Of a DNA stretch of 6,232 nucleotides, positions 1 through 5,951 are shown piece after piece (the first letter of the stretch is position 1; each line of letters begins with the position of its first letter). Source of the stretch: Oscillospiraceae bacterium (GTDB lineage: Bacteria; Bacillota; Clostridia; Oscillospirales; Ruminococcaceae). A program made the translations under genes and the position numbers. The notes beneath the pieces were generated by a model. It ran no database searches and was not told the DNA's origin. It was given only the letters and a program-made list of their open reading frames with translations. The DNA lies in contig JAHZHS010000009.1 in NCBI GenBank assembly GCA_019420135.1, positions 21,169 to 27,400 of the forward strand, read 5' to 3'.

Positions 1-38
1 CTTCCAACGAGTGGCTGGAGCTGGTGACCGACGAATAG
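1..38 (+). CDS. 3' end of an unidentified gene (partial)
   Basis: Reading frame 3 gives eleven residues, SNEWLELVTDE, and then TAG at 36-38. The acidic, codon-like ending, the stop, and a strong terminator 56 bases later fit the tail of a + strand gene that begins outside the window. Too little is present to name a family. It matters for one other reason: if TAG were read as sense here, translation would run straight through the terminator hairpin, so TAG appears to be a genuine stop in this genome. Confidence 0.5.
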   Translation, partial: SNEWLELVTDE

Positions 39-94
39 TACGTCCCCTTGGCATCGGCCGCTACATGCTCCCTGTCGTCCGTTTTCCCTTGTTT

Positions 95-139
95 AAGAGC
101 GAAATCTCCCCGGTGGGGCGGCTTCGCTCTTTTTGTTTT
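95..139 (+). terminator. Rho-independent terminator of the upstream gene
   Basis: A perfect 9-bp stem, AAGAGCGAA (95-103) with TTCGCTCTT (123-131), has an inner CCCC/GGGG pairing around GGT. It runs directly into a T-rich tract (130-139, TTTTTGTTTT). The T-tract lies on the + side only; on the other strand the stem is not followed by a convincing U-run. It therefore ends the gene that stops at 38. Confidence 0.88.
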
Positions 140-397
140 GCCTGTCCTGCCCCTTTCTTCCGCGGCAGCCCGGGCAGGTTTCACAAAATTTTCGTTTCTA
201 TTTGTAGCAAGTCGTCCAAAGGTCGTCCACTGTTCCCTCATACGGTCGGAAAGGCCGCCGCGGCGGGCTCCACGGGGATGCTCCCTTGGGATGCCCCGCC
301 GGGGATGTGGGCAGTCTCCTCTAAAATCCGCGGTGTTCCGAGCATTTGCGCAGCCGTTTTGCTGGGGGGATTTTCCTCCTCCGGAACGGCGGGCTCG
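140..397. other. Intergenic stretch without a supported gene
   Basis: I see no credible gene here: frames that stay open have no SD and no recognisable protein character. What can be seen is a direct repeat of GTCGTCCA at 211-218 and 222-229 (11-bp period, one helical turn), with a further GTCGTCC at 74-80 inside the preceding leader. There is also a self-complementary CCGCCGCGGCGG at 255-266. Two GGGGATG copies (274-280 and 301-307) flank a CCCC (294-297) that could pair with either. None of this is enough for a named element; the direct repeat could be an operator for the promoter downstream, but it lies about 170 bases away from it. Confidence 0.5.
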
Positions 398-426
398 TTG
401 CGGTTTTCGGCAAAAGCGTATATAAT
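398..426 (+). promoter_or_regulatory. Sigma-A-type promoter of the metallopeptidase-flippase operon
   Basis: A perfect -10 box TATAAT (421-426) sits 17 bases after TTGCGG (398-403), a partial match to TTGACA. Transcription would start near 432-434, leaving a leader of about 30 bases before the TTG start at 465, with the SD in the middle of it. No TG extension precedes the -10 box. Position, spacing and the following SD agree well. Confidence 0.72.
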
Positions 427-451
427 AGGATAAATGCTGCCATGGGCAGAG

Positions 452-457
452 AGGAGG
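452..457 (+). promoter_or_regulatory. Shine-Dalgarno site selecting a TTG start
   Basis: AGGAGG at 452-457 is followed by 7 bases and then TTG at 465. ATGs at 434 and 442 are in other frames, and the DUF45 frame is closed upstream by a TAG at 426-428, just 5' of the likely transcription start. TTG 465 is therefore the only well-placed start. Confidence 0.8.
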
Positions 458-464
458 CATCGGC

Positions 465-1019
465 TTGCAGCAGCAGCGCCATGCCGGCGGAGTGACCTTC
501 ACCCTCACCCGCCGCCGGGTGAAAAATCTGAACCTGCGGGTGCGGGCCGACGGCAGTGTGGCGGTCAGCGCACCGGCCTCCATGCCGGTGGGGGTGATCG
601 ACGGCTTTGTGGCACAGCGGGCCGGATGGATCACCCGTGCCCAGGACCGCTTTGCCCGGCGCCGTGCCGCTGAGGCCGCCCGCCCCCTGCCCGACAAGGG
701 AGAGGCCCTGGCTGGCATGCGTGCCCTGTGCGAGGCCTGGTGGCCCTGTTTTTCCGGCCGCTGCCCCGGCCCCATGCCCGCCGTGCGGGTGCGCGACATG
801 CACACCCGCTGGGGCAGCTGCAGCCTGAGGACCCGCACCGTCTGCTTTGCCCTGCGGCTGTGGGCCATGCCTGCCGCCGCACGGGAGTACGTCGTTGTCC
901 ATGAACTGTGCCATCTGCTGCATCCCGACCACTCCCCCGCCTTCTGGGCAGAGGTGGGCCGGCTGATGCCGGATTACGCCGCGCGGCGTGCCCTGCTGCG
1001 CACCGGAGAGACCCCATAA
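465..1019 (+). CDS. YgjP-like (DUF45) zinc metallopeptidase
   Basis: Protein of 184 aa, predicted cytosolic: no signal peptide and no membrane span. The C-terminal half carries the YgjP/DUF45 signature (SprT/M48-like gluzincin fold): RWGSC at 115-119, the zinc-binding HELCH at 146-150 with catalytic Glu147, and HPDHSPAFW at 153-161, whose His156 is the expected third zinc ligand. The N-terminal RRRVKNLNLRVRADGSV is the typical beta-rich opening of the family. It is somewhat shorter than the roughly 220-240 aa common in the family, mainly in the arginine-rich middle (60-75). Family members are usually annotated as M48-family peptidases or metal-dependent hydrolases, and the substrate is unknown. 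The start is TTG with a strong SD. It is the first gene of an operon; only 13 bases separate its stop from the flippase start, so the two are likely translationally linked. The family call is firm; the cellular role is not known. Confidence 0.9.
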   Translation: MQQQRHAGGVTFTLTRRRVKNLNLRVRADGSVAVSAPASMPVGVIDGFVAQRAGWITRAQDRFARRRAAEAARPLPDKGEALAGMRALCEAWWPCFSGRCPGPMPAVRVRDMHTRWGSCSLRTRTVCFALRLWAMPAAAREYVVVHELCHLLHPDHSPAFWAEVGRLMPDYAARRALLRTGETP

Positions 1020-1026
1020 GGGAGGG
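1020..1026 (+). promoter_or_regulatory. Shine-Dalgarno site selecting the flippase TTG start
   Basis: GGGAGGG begins directly after the stop codon of the metallopeptidase (1017-1019) and lies 6 bases before TTG 1033. An in-frame GTG at 988, inside the previous gene, would add 15 unlike residues and has no SD, so TTG 1033 is preferred. Stop and SD are adjacent, which favours re-initiation by ribosomes finishing the upstream gene. Confidence 0.78.
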
Positions 1027-1032
1027 ACGATC

Positions 1033-2475
1033 TTGTCCGACAACAAACGATATTCGACGCTGATGAACAACACCATTCTGTTTGCCATCAGCAATTTCAG
1101 TTCCAAGCTGCTCAGCCTCATCAGCCAGCCATACCTGAGCTATGTCCTCGACGGCCCCGACGTCATGGGCGTCACCAAGCTCATGCAGCAGGTGGCCAAC
1201 CTGCTCATCCCGGTGGTCAGCCTGGGCGTCAGCTATGCCATCATCCGCTTCGGCCTCGACAAGACACAGGACAAAAGTTCGGTGTTCGTCAACGGCCTTG
1301 CCACCATCGGGGTGGGCTTTGCGGGAATGGTGCTGTGCTGGCCGCTGGTGGCCATGATCCCCAACGCCGGGGAGTATATGGCGCTGCTCTATCTCTGCGT
1401 GCTCATGAGCTGTCTGCGCACCCTGTGTACCCAGTTCATCCGCGCCCGGATGCTCAACCGCCTGGTCGCCATCGACGGCGTGCTCACCATGGCGGAACTG
1501 CTGGGCGGCTATGTGCTCTTCCTCAACGTGATGAACCTGGGGGCTGTGGGCTATCTGCTGGCCATGGCGCTGAGCGACGCCCTGTCCACCGTCTTTGTCT
1601 TTGTGGCGGGCGGGTGCGCCAGGTATCTGGATTTCAAAAAATTCAGCGCCAGGCTGTGGAAGTCCATGCTGCGCTACTGCGTGCCCATGATCCCGGCATC
1701 CATCAGCTTCTGGATCATCAATGCCTCCGACATGTTCTTTGTCCAGTATATGTGCGACGGCATGGACGGCCGCTCCGGCAACGCCTGGGCGGGCCTGCTG
1801 TCCACCGGCTACTATCTGCCCCAGATCCTGACCATCGTGGGCCAGATCTTCTATGAGGCATGGCAGCTGTCCGCCGTCAGTGAGGAGACCGACCTTCAGG
1901 CTTTCTTCTCCCGGGTATTCCGGGTCTCCGCCAGTGTGCTCTTCTGCTGTGCGGCGGGCATCATCTGGCTCTGCCGCCCCCTGATGCTGGTCTTCCAGCA
2001 AAGCTACTTCGACGCCTGGCAGTTTGTGCCCTTCCTGGTGCTCAGCTCCATGTGCACCTGCCTCAACCAGTTCACCAACAGCGTCTATGTGGTGTTCAAG
2101 CGTTCGGTCAGCTCGCTGTACACCATGCTGGCCGGCGCCGTCCTCAACGTCATCCTCAACTATTTCTTCATTGACCTGTTCGGCCCCGTGGGCGCTGCCC
2201 TGGCCAGCTTCCTGTCCCTCTTCCTGGTATTCCTGCTGCGCGCCTACTCCACCCGCGGCCTGCTGGAGATCGACTTCCGCCCCGCCTGGATGACCCTCAA
2301 CTTCGCCATCGTCCTGGGAGAGACCGCCCTGCTCTACCTCTTCCCGGAGGAATCCTTCCTGCTCTGCCTCATCCCCACTGTGGCCGTCATCGCCATCAAT
2401 TTCCGGGATGTGTGGCAGATGTTCATGATGCTGGTGGGACGCTTCTTCCCCCGCCTGGCAAAGGGCCGCAAGTAA
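1033..2475 (+). CDS. Oligosaccharide/polysaccharide flippase (Wzx/MATE-like, MOP superfamily)
   Basis: Integral membrane protein of 480 aa from the TTG start. About 12-14 hydrophobic segments run through the whole length, the usual size and layout of Wzx/RfbX-type exporters of the MOP superfamily. These move undecaprenyl-linked glycan units across the cytoplasmic membrane. The N-terminal NNTILFAISNFSSKLLSL followed by QPYLSYVL is the typical first-helix opening. The middle FWIINASDMFFVQ and GYYLPQIL resemble the centre of the family. The C-terminal half (LNVILNYFFIDLFGPVGAA) is the hallmark of the polysaccharide-biosynthesis C-terminal domain. The tail is basic (RLAKGRK), consistent with a cytoplasmic C-terminus. 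It shares a transcript with the DUF45 peptidase. No glycosyltransferase is in this operon, so the cargo cannot be told. A drug/Na+ MATE exporter is less likely, because these loop motifs are of the polysaccharide type. Confidence 0.9.
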   Translation: MSDNKRYSTLMNNTILFAISNFSSKLLSLISQPYLSYVLDGPDVMGVTKLMQQVANLLIPVVSLGVSYAIIRFGLDKTQDKSSVFVNGLATIGVGFAGMVLCWPLVAMIPNAGEYMALLYLCVLMSCLRTLCTQFIRARMLNRLVAIDGVLTMAELLGGYVLFLNVMNLGAVGYLLAMALSDALSTVFVFVAGGCARYLDFKKFSARLWKSMLRYCVPMIPASISFWIINASDMFFVQYMCDGMDGRSGNAWAGLLSTGYYLPQILTIVGQIFYEAWQLSAVSEETDLQAFFSRVFRVSASVLFCCAAGIIWLCRPLMLVFQQSYFDAWQFVPFLVLSSMCTCLNQFTNSVYVVFKRSVSSLYTMLAGAVLNVILNYFFIDLFGPVGAALASFLSLFLVFLLRAYSTRGLLEIDFRPAWMTLNFAIVLGETALLYLFPEESFLLCLIPTVAVIAINFRDVWQMFMMLVGRFFPRLAKGRK

Positions 2476-2506
2476 GCCCCGGAAGTTTCTCTACTATATT
2501 ACAAAT

Positions 2507-2568
2507 AAAATTCCCCGTCCGTGGGGCCTCTCTTCTTTGCAGAGAGCCCTGCGGGCGGGGGATTTTTT
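2507..2568 (+). terminator. Long hairpin terminator after the flippase, possibly bidirectional
   Basis: The left arm (2507-2532, starting AAAATTCCCC and ending CCTCTC) pairs with the right arm (2542-2563, GAGAG to GGGGGAT). There are a few wobble pairs and single-base bulges, and the loop is TTCTTTGCA. Six T residues follow at 2563-2568. On the other strand the same stem ends in AATTTTATTT, a weaker U-rich tract, so it may also stop the opposing transcript, which has no better terminator of its own. Confidence 0.82.
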
Positions 2569-2684
2569 GCGGGCGGATTCGTTTCCGGGATGGAGAAATG
2601 CCGCGCCATTTATTATACTATTTGTATTATAATTCAAAAAAATACATACAGTTTTTTGATTGAATCTTGCCGCAGCCCTGCGGC
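2569..2684. other. AT-rich spacer between convergent genes
   Basis: The spacer lies between the flippase terminator and the stop of the - strand gene. It holds a markedly AT-rich stretch (about 2609-2660) in an otherwise GC-rich window, with TATACT at 2614-2619 and TATAAT at 2628-2633. No -35 box or downstream gene on either strand makes a promoter believable. A GCCGCA/TGCGGC hairpin (2669-2684) directly abuts the stop of the - strand gene, but no U-tract follows it, so it is not a standard terminator. Confidence 0.5.
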
Positions 2685-3905
2685 TCACAGCAGATAAAAA
2701 CCCCAGCTGGGCAGCCAGAGTGTACTGGCAGCCCACCAGGTCGGCACCGGCAGCCCCGACAGTACCGGATAGAACCAGACGAACAGCACCGCCGACACAG
2801 CGCACAGTCCGATAGCCAGGCCTTTGGCGGCGCGCTGGTTTTTCATATCTGCCAGCACCACCGCGATGGCCGCCAGGCAGAACATGGAGCTGGGGAAATA
2901 GTGGTACAGGAAAGTGCAGCGTGCCACAAACACCCAGGGCACCAGCTGTGCGGCGTAGAGGATGAGCACAGCGGCTCCGCGGCGGCTGCCCCGGCCGGAG
3001 AGTTGCCGCCAGGCAAGGGTCAGGATGCTGACCAGCCCGGCCAGCCAGAGCACCGGCCCGCCTATGCCTGCGATGCTGCCCCGCATGGTGTCGGGCAGGG
3101 CGCTGTTCTGGTAGTACCACACCGGGCGCAGATCCAGCAGCCAGGTGTACCAGCGGCTCTCGAAGGGATGGGTGGCGTTGAGGGTGGAGTGATACTCGTA
3201 CATATAGACTTGGCAGTTCCACCAGTCCCCGATGCCGAAGGAGGGGTCCTTCCAGCAATAGGGCAGATAGGAGCTCAGATAGATCACAAAGGGCAGCAGC
3301 ACATAGAAAAGTACCCCGCCCCAGGCCGCCGTGGTGAACTCCTGCCGGAAATTGGCAGGTCTGCGACGCCAGCGGGCGTACAGCACCCCGAAATAGAGGA
3401 TGGCCAGTCCCACCCCCGCATAGATGCCGGTCCACTTGGCCGCGCATCCGCAGCCGAAGGCCACGCCGCCCAGGGCCATGGGAAACAGCGCATTGTCGAT
3501 ACCCTTTTCCAGGGCGGTCTGGGCGTACCACACCATACAGTGGGCCCCCAGCAAGATAAAGAAGGTGCCGTAAATGTCGATGGTGGCGATGCGGCTCTGG
3601 GAGAATCGCATGAAATCCAGGGCCAGAATGCAGGCTGCGGCCGCAGCGATCCAGGGTTTGCGGGTAAGGCGGCGGACAAAGCACCAGGCCAGAGGCACCA
3701 GCAGCACGCCGAACAGTGTGCCTGCAAACCGCCAGCCAAAACCGGTCATGCCGAAGATGGCGATGCCCAGCATGATGAAATCCTTGCCCAGGGGCGGGTG
3801 GGTGGTCTCATAGACGGTCATTTTATGGAGCATCTCATACCCGGTGCGGCCGTGGTAGATCTCATCAAAGTACATGCTGTTGAGCTGGCTGATGGTCTCG
3901 GGCAC
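2685..3905 (-). CDS. PMT/GT39-type protein mannosyltransferase domain (downstream half of a split fusion)
   Basis: The 406 residues counted from GTG 3905 match the dolichyl-phosphate-mannose--protein mannosyltransferase family (PMT, GT39, GT-C fold). These transfer a sugar from a polyprenyl-phosphate carrier to proteins outside the membrane. Seen in order: YFDEIYHGR (12-20) with the acidic pair Asp14-Glu15 expected in the first external catalytic loop; THPPLGK (35-41); RFSQSRIATID (100-110); AKWTG (156-160); HPFESRWYTWLLDLRP (246-261); and the PMT four-helix C-terminal end with ARCTFLYHYFPSS (328-340). The C-terminus looks complete. The GTG start has no good SD: the nearest purine-rich stretch is 21 or more bases away. 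The helix that should precede the DE loop lies in the upstream piece. The frame is also open upstream to the TAG at 3939-3941 and continues there in the same frame. On its own this polypeptide probably could not adopt the normal topology. Confidence 0.82.
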   Translation of the reverse strand: MPETISQLNSMYFDEIYHGRTGYEMLHKMTVYETTHPPLGKDFIMLGIAIFGMTGFGWRFAGTLFGVLLVPLAWCFVRRLTRKPWIAAAAACILALDFMRFSQSRIATIDIYGTFFILLGAHCMVWYAQTALEKGIDNALFPMALGGVAFGCGCAAKWTGIYAGVGLAILYFGVLYARWRRRPANFRQEFTTAAWGGVLFYVLLPFVIYLSSYLPYCWKDPSFGIGDWWNCQVYMYEYHSTLNATHPFESRWYTWLLDLRPVWYYQNSALPDTMRGSIAGIGGPVLWLAGLVSILTLAWRQLSGRGSRRGAAVLILYAAQLVPWVFVARCTFLYHYFPSSMFCLAAIAVVLADMKNQRAAKGLAIGLCAVSAVLFVWFYPVLSGLPVPTWWAASTLWLPSWGFYLL

Positions 3906-3938
3906 GGCGTCAGGCTCATCGAAAAACCCTTCTCCCCC

Positions 3939-3941
3939 CTA
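3939..3941 (-). other. In-frame amber (TAG) codon splitting one 998-codon frame
   Basis: On the - strand the upstream frame ends ...GRALPV-TAG. The same frame then continues GGEGFFDEPDAVPE into the PMT domain, with no other stop until 2685. From 5678 to 2685 is 2994 bases, exactly 998 codons. The residues just after the stop (FFDEPDAVP, then NSMYFDEIYH) look like the conserved linker and start of a PMT domain, so it was recently, or still is, translated as one protein. A single change in CAG (Gln) or TGG (Trp) would produce the TAG. A lone indel in the neighbouring run of six G would shift the frame and cannot explain it. It could be a true nonsense mutation, a sequencing or assembly error, or readthrough. 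Confidence 0.85.
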
Positions 3942-5678
3942 CACAGGCAGCGCTCTGCCGTCGGCAGAGCGCAGGGACAGCTCAAACACCTGGCCGCCGG
4001 TGAGTTCCTCCGTCCAATGGGTGCCGGAGGAGGCCGGCAGCGCCACCGTCTGCCAGGTGAACACCGAGCCCAGGGTGTCGCTGTACACCACGCTGCCCGC
4101 CTCGTCGGTGAGGGTCAGCGTCGCCCCAGAGTGCACCCCGGGATAGATCCACAGGGTGGCGGGCTGCAGGTCGGAGTCGATGGTGAACGTCACCGTCTGC
4201 GGCCCCTGCTCCGCCTCCAGGGGATGCTGCGGGGCGGTCATATCGCCCAGGTAGACAAAACTCACCATCGCGGTGGCCAGGGTCAGTGCTCCCAGGGTCA
4301 GCAACTCCCGCCGGGTCCAGGCAGGCTGTGCCGCTGCCCCGGGACGGGCACTCTGCAGGCTTGCCCGGCGGGCGTCCCTCCGCCGCTTGGGCACCAGAGG
4401 GATGTTTTCCCCATGGACGGCGATGTCGTACACCGCCACAAGCAGCAGTACACAGCAGGCGGTCTCGGCCAGTCCGGCCACACGGGTCAGCAGCGCGCTG
4501 GTGGCGGAGGTGAGCCAGGCGTCGTCGGTGTTGTTCTGGGAGTAGACCGCCGACAGATTGACAAGCCCGGTAAGGCTCAGCCCCGCCCCGGCCCCCAGCA
4601 GCCGCCGGTCGTTCCACCGGGCGGCGGCCAGCAGAGTCAGCAGCACCCCAGGCACCAGATAGCGCTCATGCATGCTGTGGGCAAAGGTGAAGATGCCCAC
4701 CAGGTACCCCGCCGCCAGCAGCAGCGGTGAGAATCGTTTTGCTCGCAGGGAGATCACTGCCGCGGCAGCCAGCGCCGCTGTCAGCAGGGTAATGTGAAGG
4801 ATGCCCAGCGCCTGCCATGTGACCGGACCGAACACGGTATCCTCCAGCGGGACCCAGTTGCCTCCCAGCGCCGCGAACCAGTTGAAGGCATTGACGGTGG
4901 CATAGGGGTAGCTGGACGCCGTGCCCAGGTATTTTTCCCATAGGGAGGGCAGCAGGTCGGCAGGACCAAAGAAGGGCAGCCCCGCCGCCAGCGGCATCGC
5001 CAGGGCAAGGAGGGCAGCCAGGGCGGTCCGCCCCAGTGCCCGCAGCCTATCCTGGAAATTGTTTTCAGCGGCGATACCCGCCAGAAAGCAGACAGCCAGC
5101 ACCGGGCCCGCGATGAGCGCCTGGGGCTTGATGGCCAGGGCCACGCCGTACAAAAGAGCGCCCGGCAGCCAGCGGCGGTCCTCCAGCAGGACAAAGCAGG
5201 CGATCAACGGCAGGCTGAAGGCCCCGTCCACCTGTTTCCACACCGCCGTGTCGAACAGCATCATAGGGCAGAAGGCGGCAAAGAGGGTCAGCCGCCGGAC
5301 CGCCGATGCATTTTTGAGATGCCGCTCTGCCGTGGTGTAAATCAGCGCCGCACAGCCGCAGTCGCACAGGGCGGGCACCAGGGCCAGCAGCATCCGGCCG
5401 GCGGCGCCGTCCCAGGCAAGGCCCAGCGCCCGGCGCACTGCCGCCACCAGCCACAGCACATACAGATAGCCGGGAGGATAGTCGGCAAAATAGCCCTCGC
5501 TGTAAAAGTTGGCGGGGCCTTCCGATGCCAGCTTGCCGCCCCAGGCGGTGAAGCAGCTCACATCATAGCTGTACCCCTCGGTGGCCGCGGCCATCAGCAG
5601 GCGCAGCACCAGCGCCGCCAGCAGCACCAGGTACAGCCCCCGGCGGCGGGTCTGCCGGGCGGCGACGGATTCGGGCAT
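3939..5678 (-). CDS. Gpi18-like membrane mannosyltransferase with C-terminal beta domain (upstream half of a split fusion)
   Basis: Protein of 579 aa. ATG 5678 has SD AAGGAG six bases upstream. Residues 1-425 are a multi-span GT-C glycosyltransferase resembling Gpi18-like mannosyltransferases (COG5542). Visible are SYD with Asp39 in the first external loop, DYPPGYLYVLW (66-76), DTAVWKQVDG (143-152), AIKPQ (182-186) and HSMHERYLVPG (334-344). These use a polyprenyl-phosphate sugar as donor on the outer face of the membrane. Residues 430-450 are a basic cytoplasmic loop, 456-477 a further membrane span, and 490-579 an extracytoplasmic beta-rich domain (VTFTIDSD, ATLWIYPG, ATLTLTDEAG) resembling a jelly-roll insert. 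The span plus beta domain would normally lead into the PMT domain, so they appear to be helix 1 and the loop insert of the second transferase, cut off by the TAG. The N-terminal transferase looks intact and may still function. The exact sugar and acceptor are unknown. Confidence 0.82.
   Translation of the reverse strand: MPESVAARQTRRRGLYLVLLAALVLRLLMAAATEGYSYDVSCFTAWGGKLASEGPANFYSEGYFADYPPGYLYVLWLVAAVRRALGLAWDGAAGRMLLALVPALCDCGCAALIYTTAERHLKNASAVRRLTLFAAFCPMMLFDTAVWKQVDGAFSLPLIACFVLLEDRRWLPGALLYGVALAIKPQALIAGPVLAVCFLAGIAAENNFQDRLRALGRTALAALLALAMPLAAGLPFFGPADLLPSLWEKYLGTASSYPYATVNAFNWFAALGGNWVPLEDTVFGPVTWQALGILHITLLTAALAAAAVISLRAKRFSPLLLAAGYLVGIFTFAHSMHERYLVPGVLLTLLAAARWNDRRLLGAGAGLSLTGLVNLSAVYSQNNTDDAWLTSATSALLTRVAGLAETACCVLLLVAVYDIAVHGENIPLVPKRRRDARRASLQSARPGAAAQPAWTRRELLTLGALTLATAMVSFVYLGDMTAPQHPLEAEQGPQTVTFTIDSDLQPATLWIYPGVHSGATLTLTDEAGSVVYSDTLGSVFTWQTVALPASSGTHWTEELTGGQVFELSLRSADGRALPV
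3950..3972. repeat. Perfect 10-bp inverted repeat beside the amber codon
   Basis: GCGCTCTGCC (3950-3959), spacer GTC, and GGCAGAGCGC (3963-3972) form an uninterrupted 10-bp stem with a 3-base loop. In the - strand mRNA it lies 8 bases upstream of the TAG and encodes RSADGRA. It is not followed by a U-tract. Known readthrough-stimulating structures usually lie 3' of the stop, so a recoding role is not the expected reading. It may equally promote polymerase pausing or be a codon-usage coincidence. Confidence 0.6.
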
Positions 5679-5682
5679 GGGC

Positions 5683-5739
5683 CTCTCCTTTCAGTTTTTG
5701 GGATGGAAGCCGGAAAAGAGAGCCCCTCTCCTTCCCGGC
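5683..5739 (-). promoter_or_regulatory. Leader hairpin with duplicated SD: possible translational switch
   Basis: In the - strand leader of the glycosyltransferase gene, GCCGGGAAGGAGA (5739-5727) pairs with TCTCTTTTCCGGC (5721-5709) over 13 continuous pairs (two G-U) around the loop GGGGC. The 3' arm can instead pair with the true SD: CTCTCTTTTC (5722-5713) with GAAAGGAGAG (5692-5683), 10 pairs including one G-U, with a 20-base loop. The two helices exclude each other: the first frees the SD, the second hides it. The wobble pairs become A-C mismatches on the + strand, so the structure belongs to the - strand RNA. Pairing is seen directly; regulation is inference. Confidence 0.5.
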
Positions 5740-5769
5740 AAGTCCCGGTGTATTGGATGAAAATGCAAA

Positions 5770-5951
5770 AAGGCGGCATCCGTCCTGCGGACAGGGAGCG
5801 AATTCCGGTTGCCGGAGTACGTCCCGCCCTGTGGCGGCTGCCGCTTGGGTCACAGACAGTGCCCCCTGAGGGCACCGCACTGTGCGACGGTCTGTAGTTT
5901 TTCGCAGTTGTCCGGCAAACCGGAAGCCGCGGATTTCCAACTGTCAGACCG
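5770..5951. other. Dense block of nested inverted repeats: candidate structured RNA or intergenic repeat
   Basis: About 180 bases between cysS and the glycosyltransferase consist almost entirely of paired arms. These are 5770-5778 with 5839-5846 (one bulge); 5782-5785 with 5789-5792; 5804-5808 with 5812-5816 (TCCGG/CCGGA); 5824-5828 with 5833-5837; 5852-5857 with 5890-5895; 5859-5864 with 5870-5875; 5876-5879 with 5883-5886; 5888-5894 with 5945-5951; 5905-5910 with 5938-5943; and 5911-5915 with 5920-5924. No protein-like frame is present. On the - strand five U residues follow the last stem (5771-5767). On the + strand six U residues follow at 5955-5960. It does not fit the rod shape of 6S RNA, and no T-box motif is present. 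I do not recognise the class, the strand is undecided, and I see no clear promoter for it. Confidence 0.45.

Noticed and set aside
324..333. AAATCCGCGG shared with the - strand at 5936-5927
   Set aside because: Ten-base matches between two places are expected by chance in a window this long, and the similarity does not extend.
988..1032. GTG 988 as the flippase start
   Set aside because: It lacks an SD and adds 15 residues unlike a flippase N-terminus; TTG 1033 has GGGAGGG six bases upstream.
631..2001. A 456-codon open frame on the - strand
   Set aside because: It is the antisense shadow of the flippase and metallopeptidase genes, with a biased His/Gln/Gly composition and no membrane or domain pattern.
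2614..2633. TATACT and TATAAT boxes in the AT-rich spacer
   Set aside because: There is no -35 element at the proper distance, and no gene lies downstream on either strand; simple AT-richness explains them.
3817..3919. ATG at 3919 (- strand), 7 bases after the GAAGGG stretch that follows the TAG, as a restart site
   Set aside because: The spacing is good, but the frame differs from the PMT frame, stops after 33 codons, and encodes nothing recognisable. It cannot restart the PMT domain.
2667..4730. A 687-codon open frame on the + strand, antisense to both transferase halves
   Set aside because: It has low-complexity Gln/Gly/His/Pro-rich composition typical of antisense to GC-rich coding sequence. 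It has no SD, and the opposite strand has clear GT-C motifs. It is open across the amber site only because it is antisense to it.
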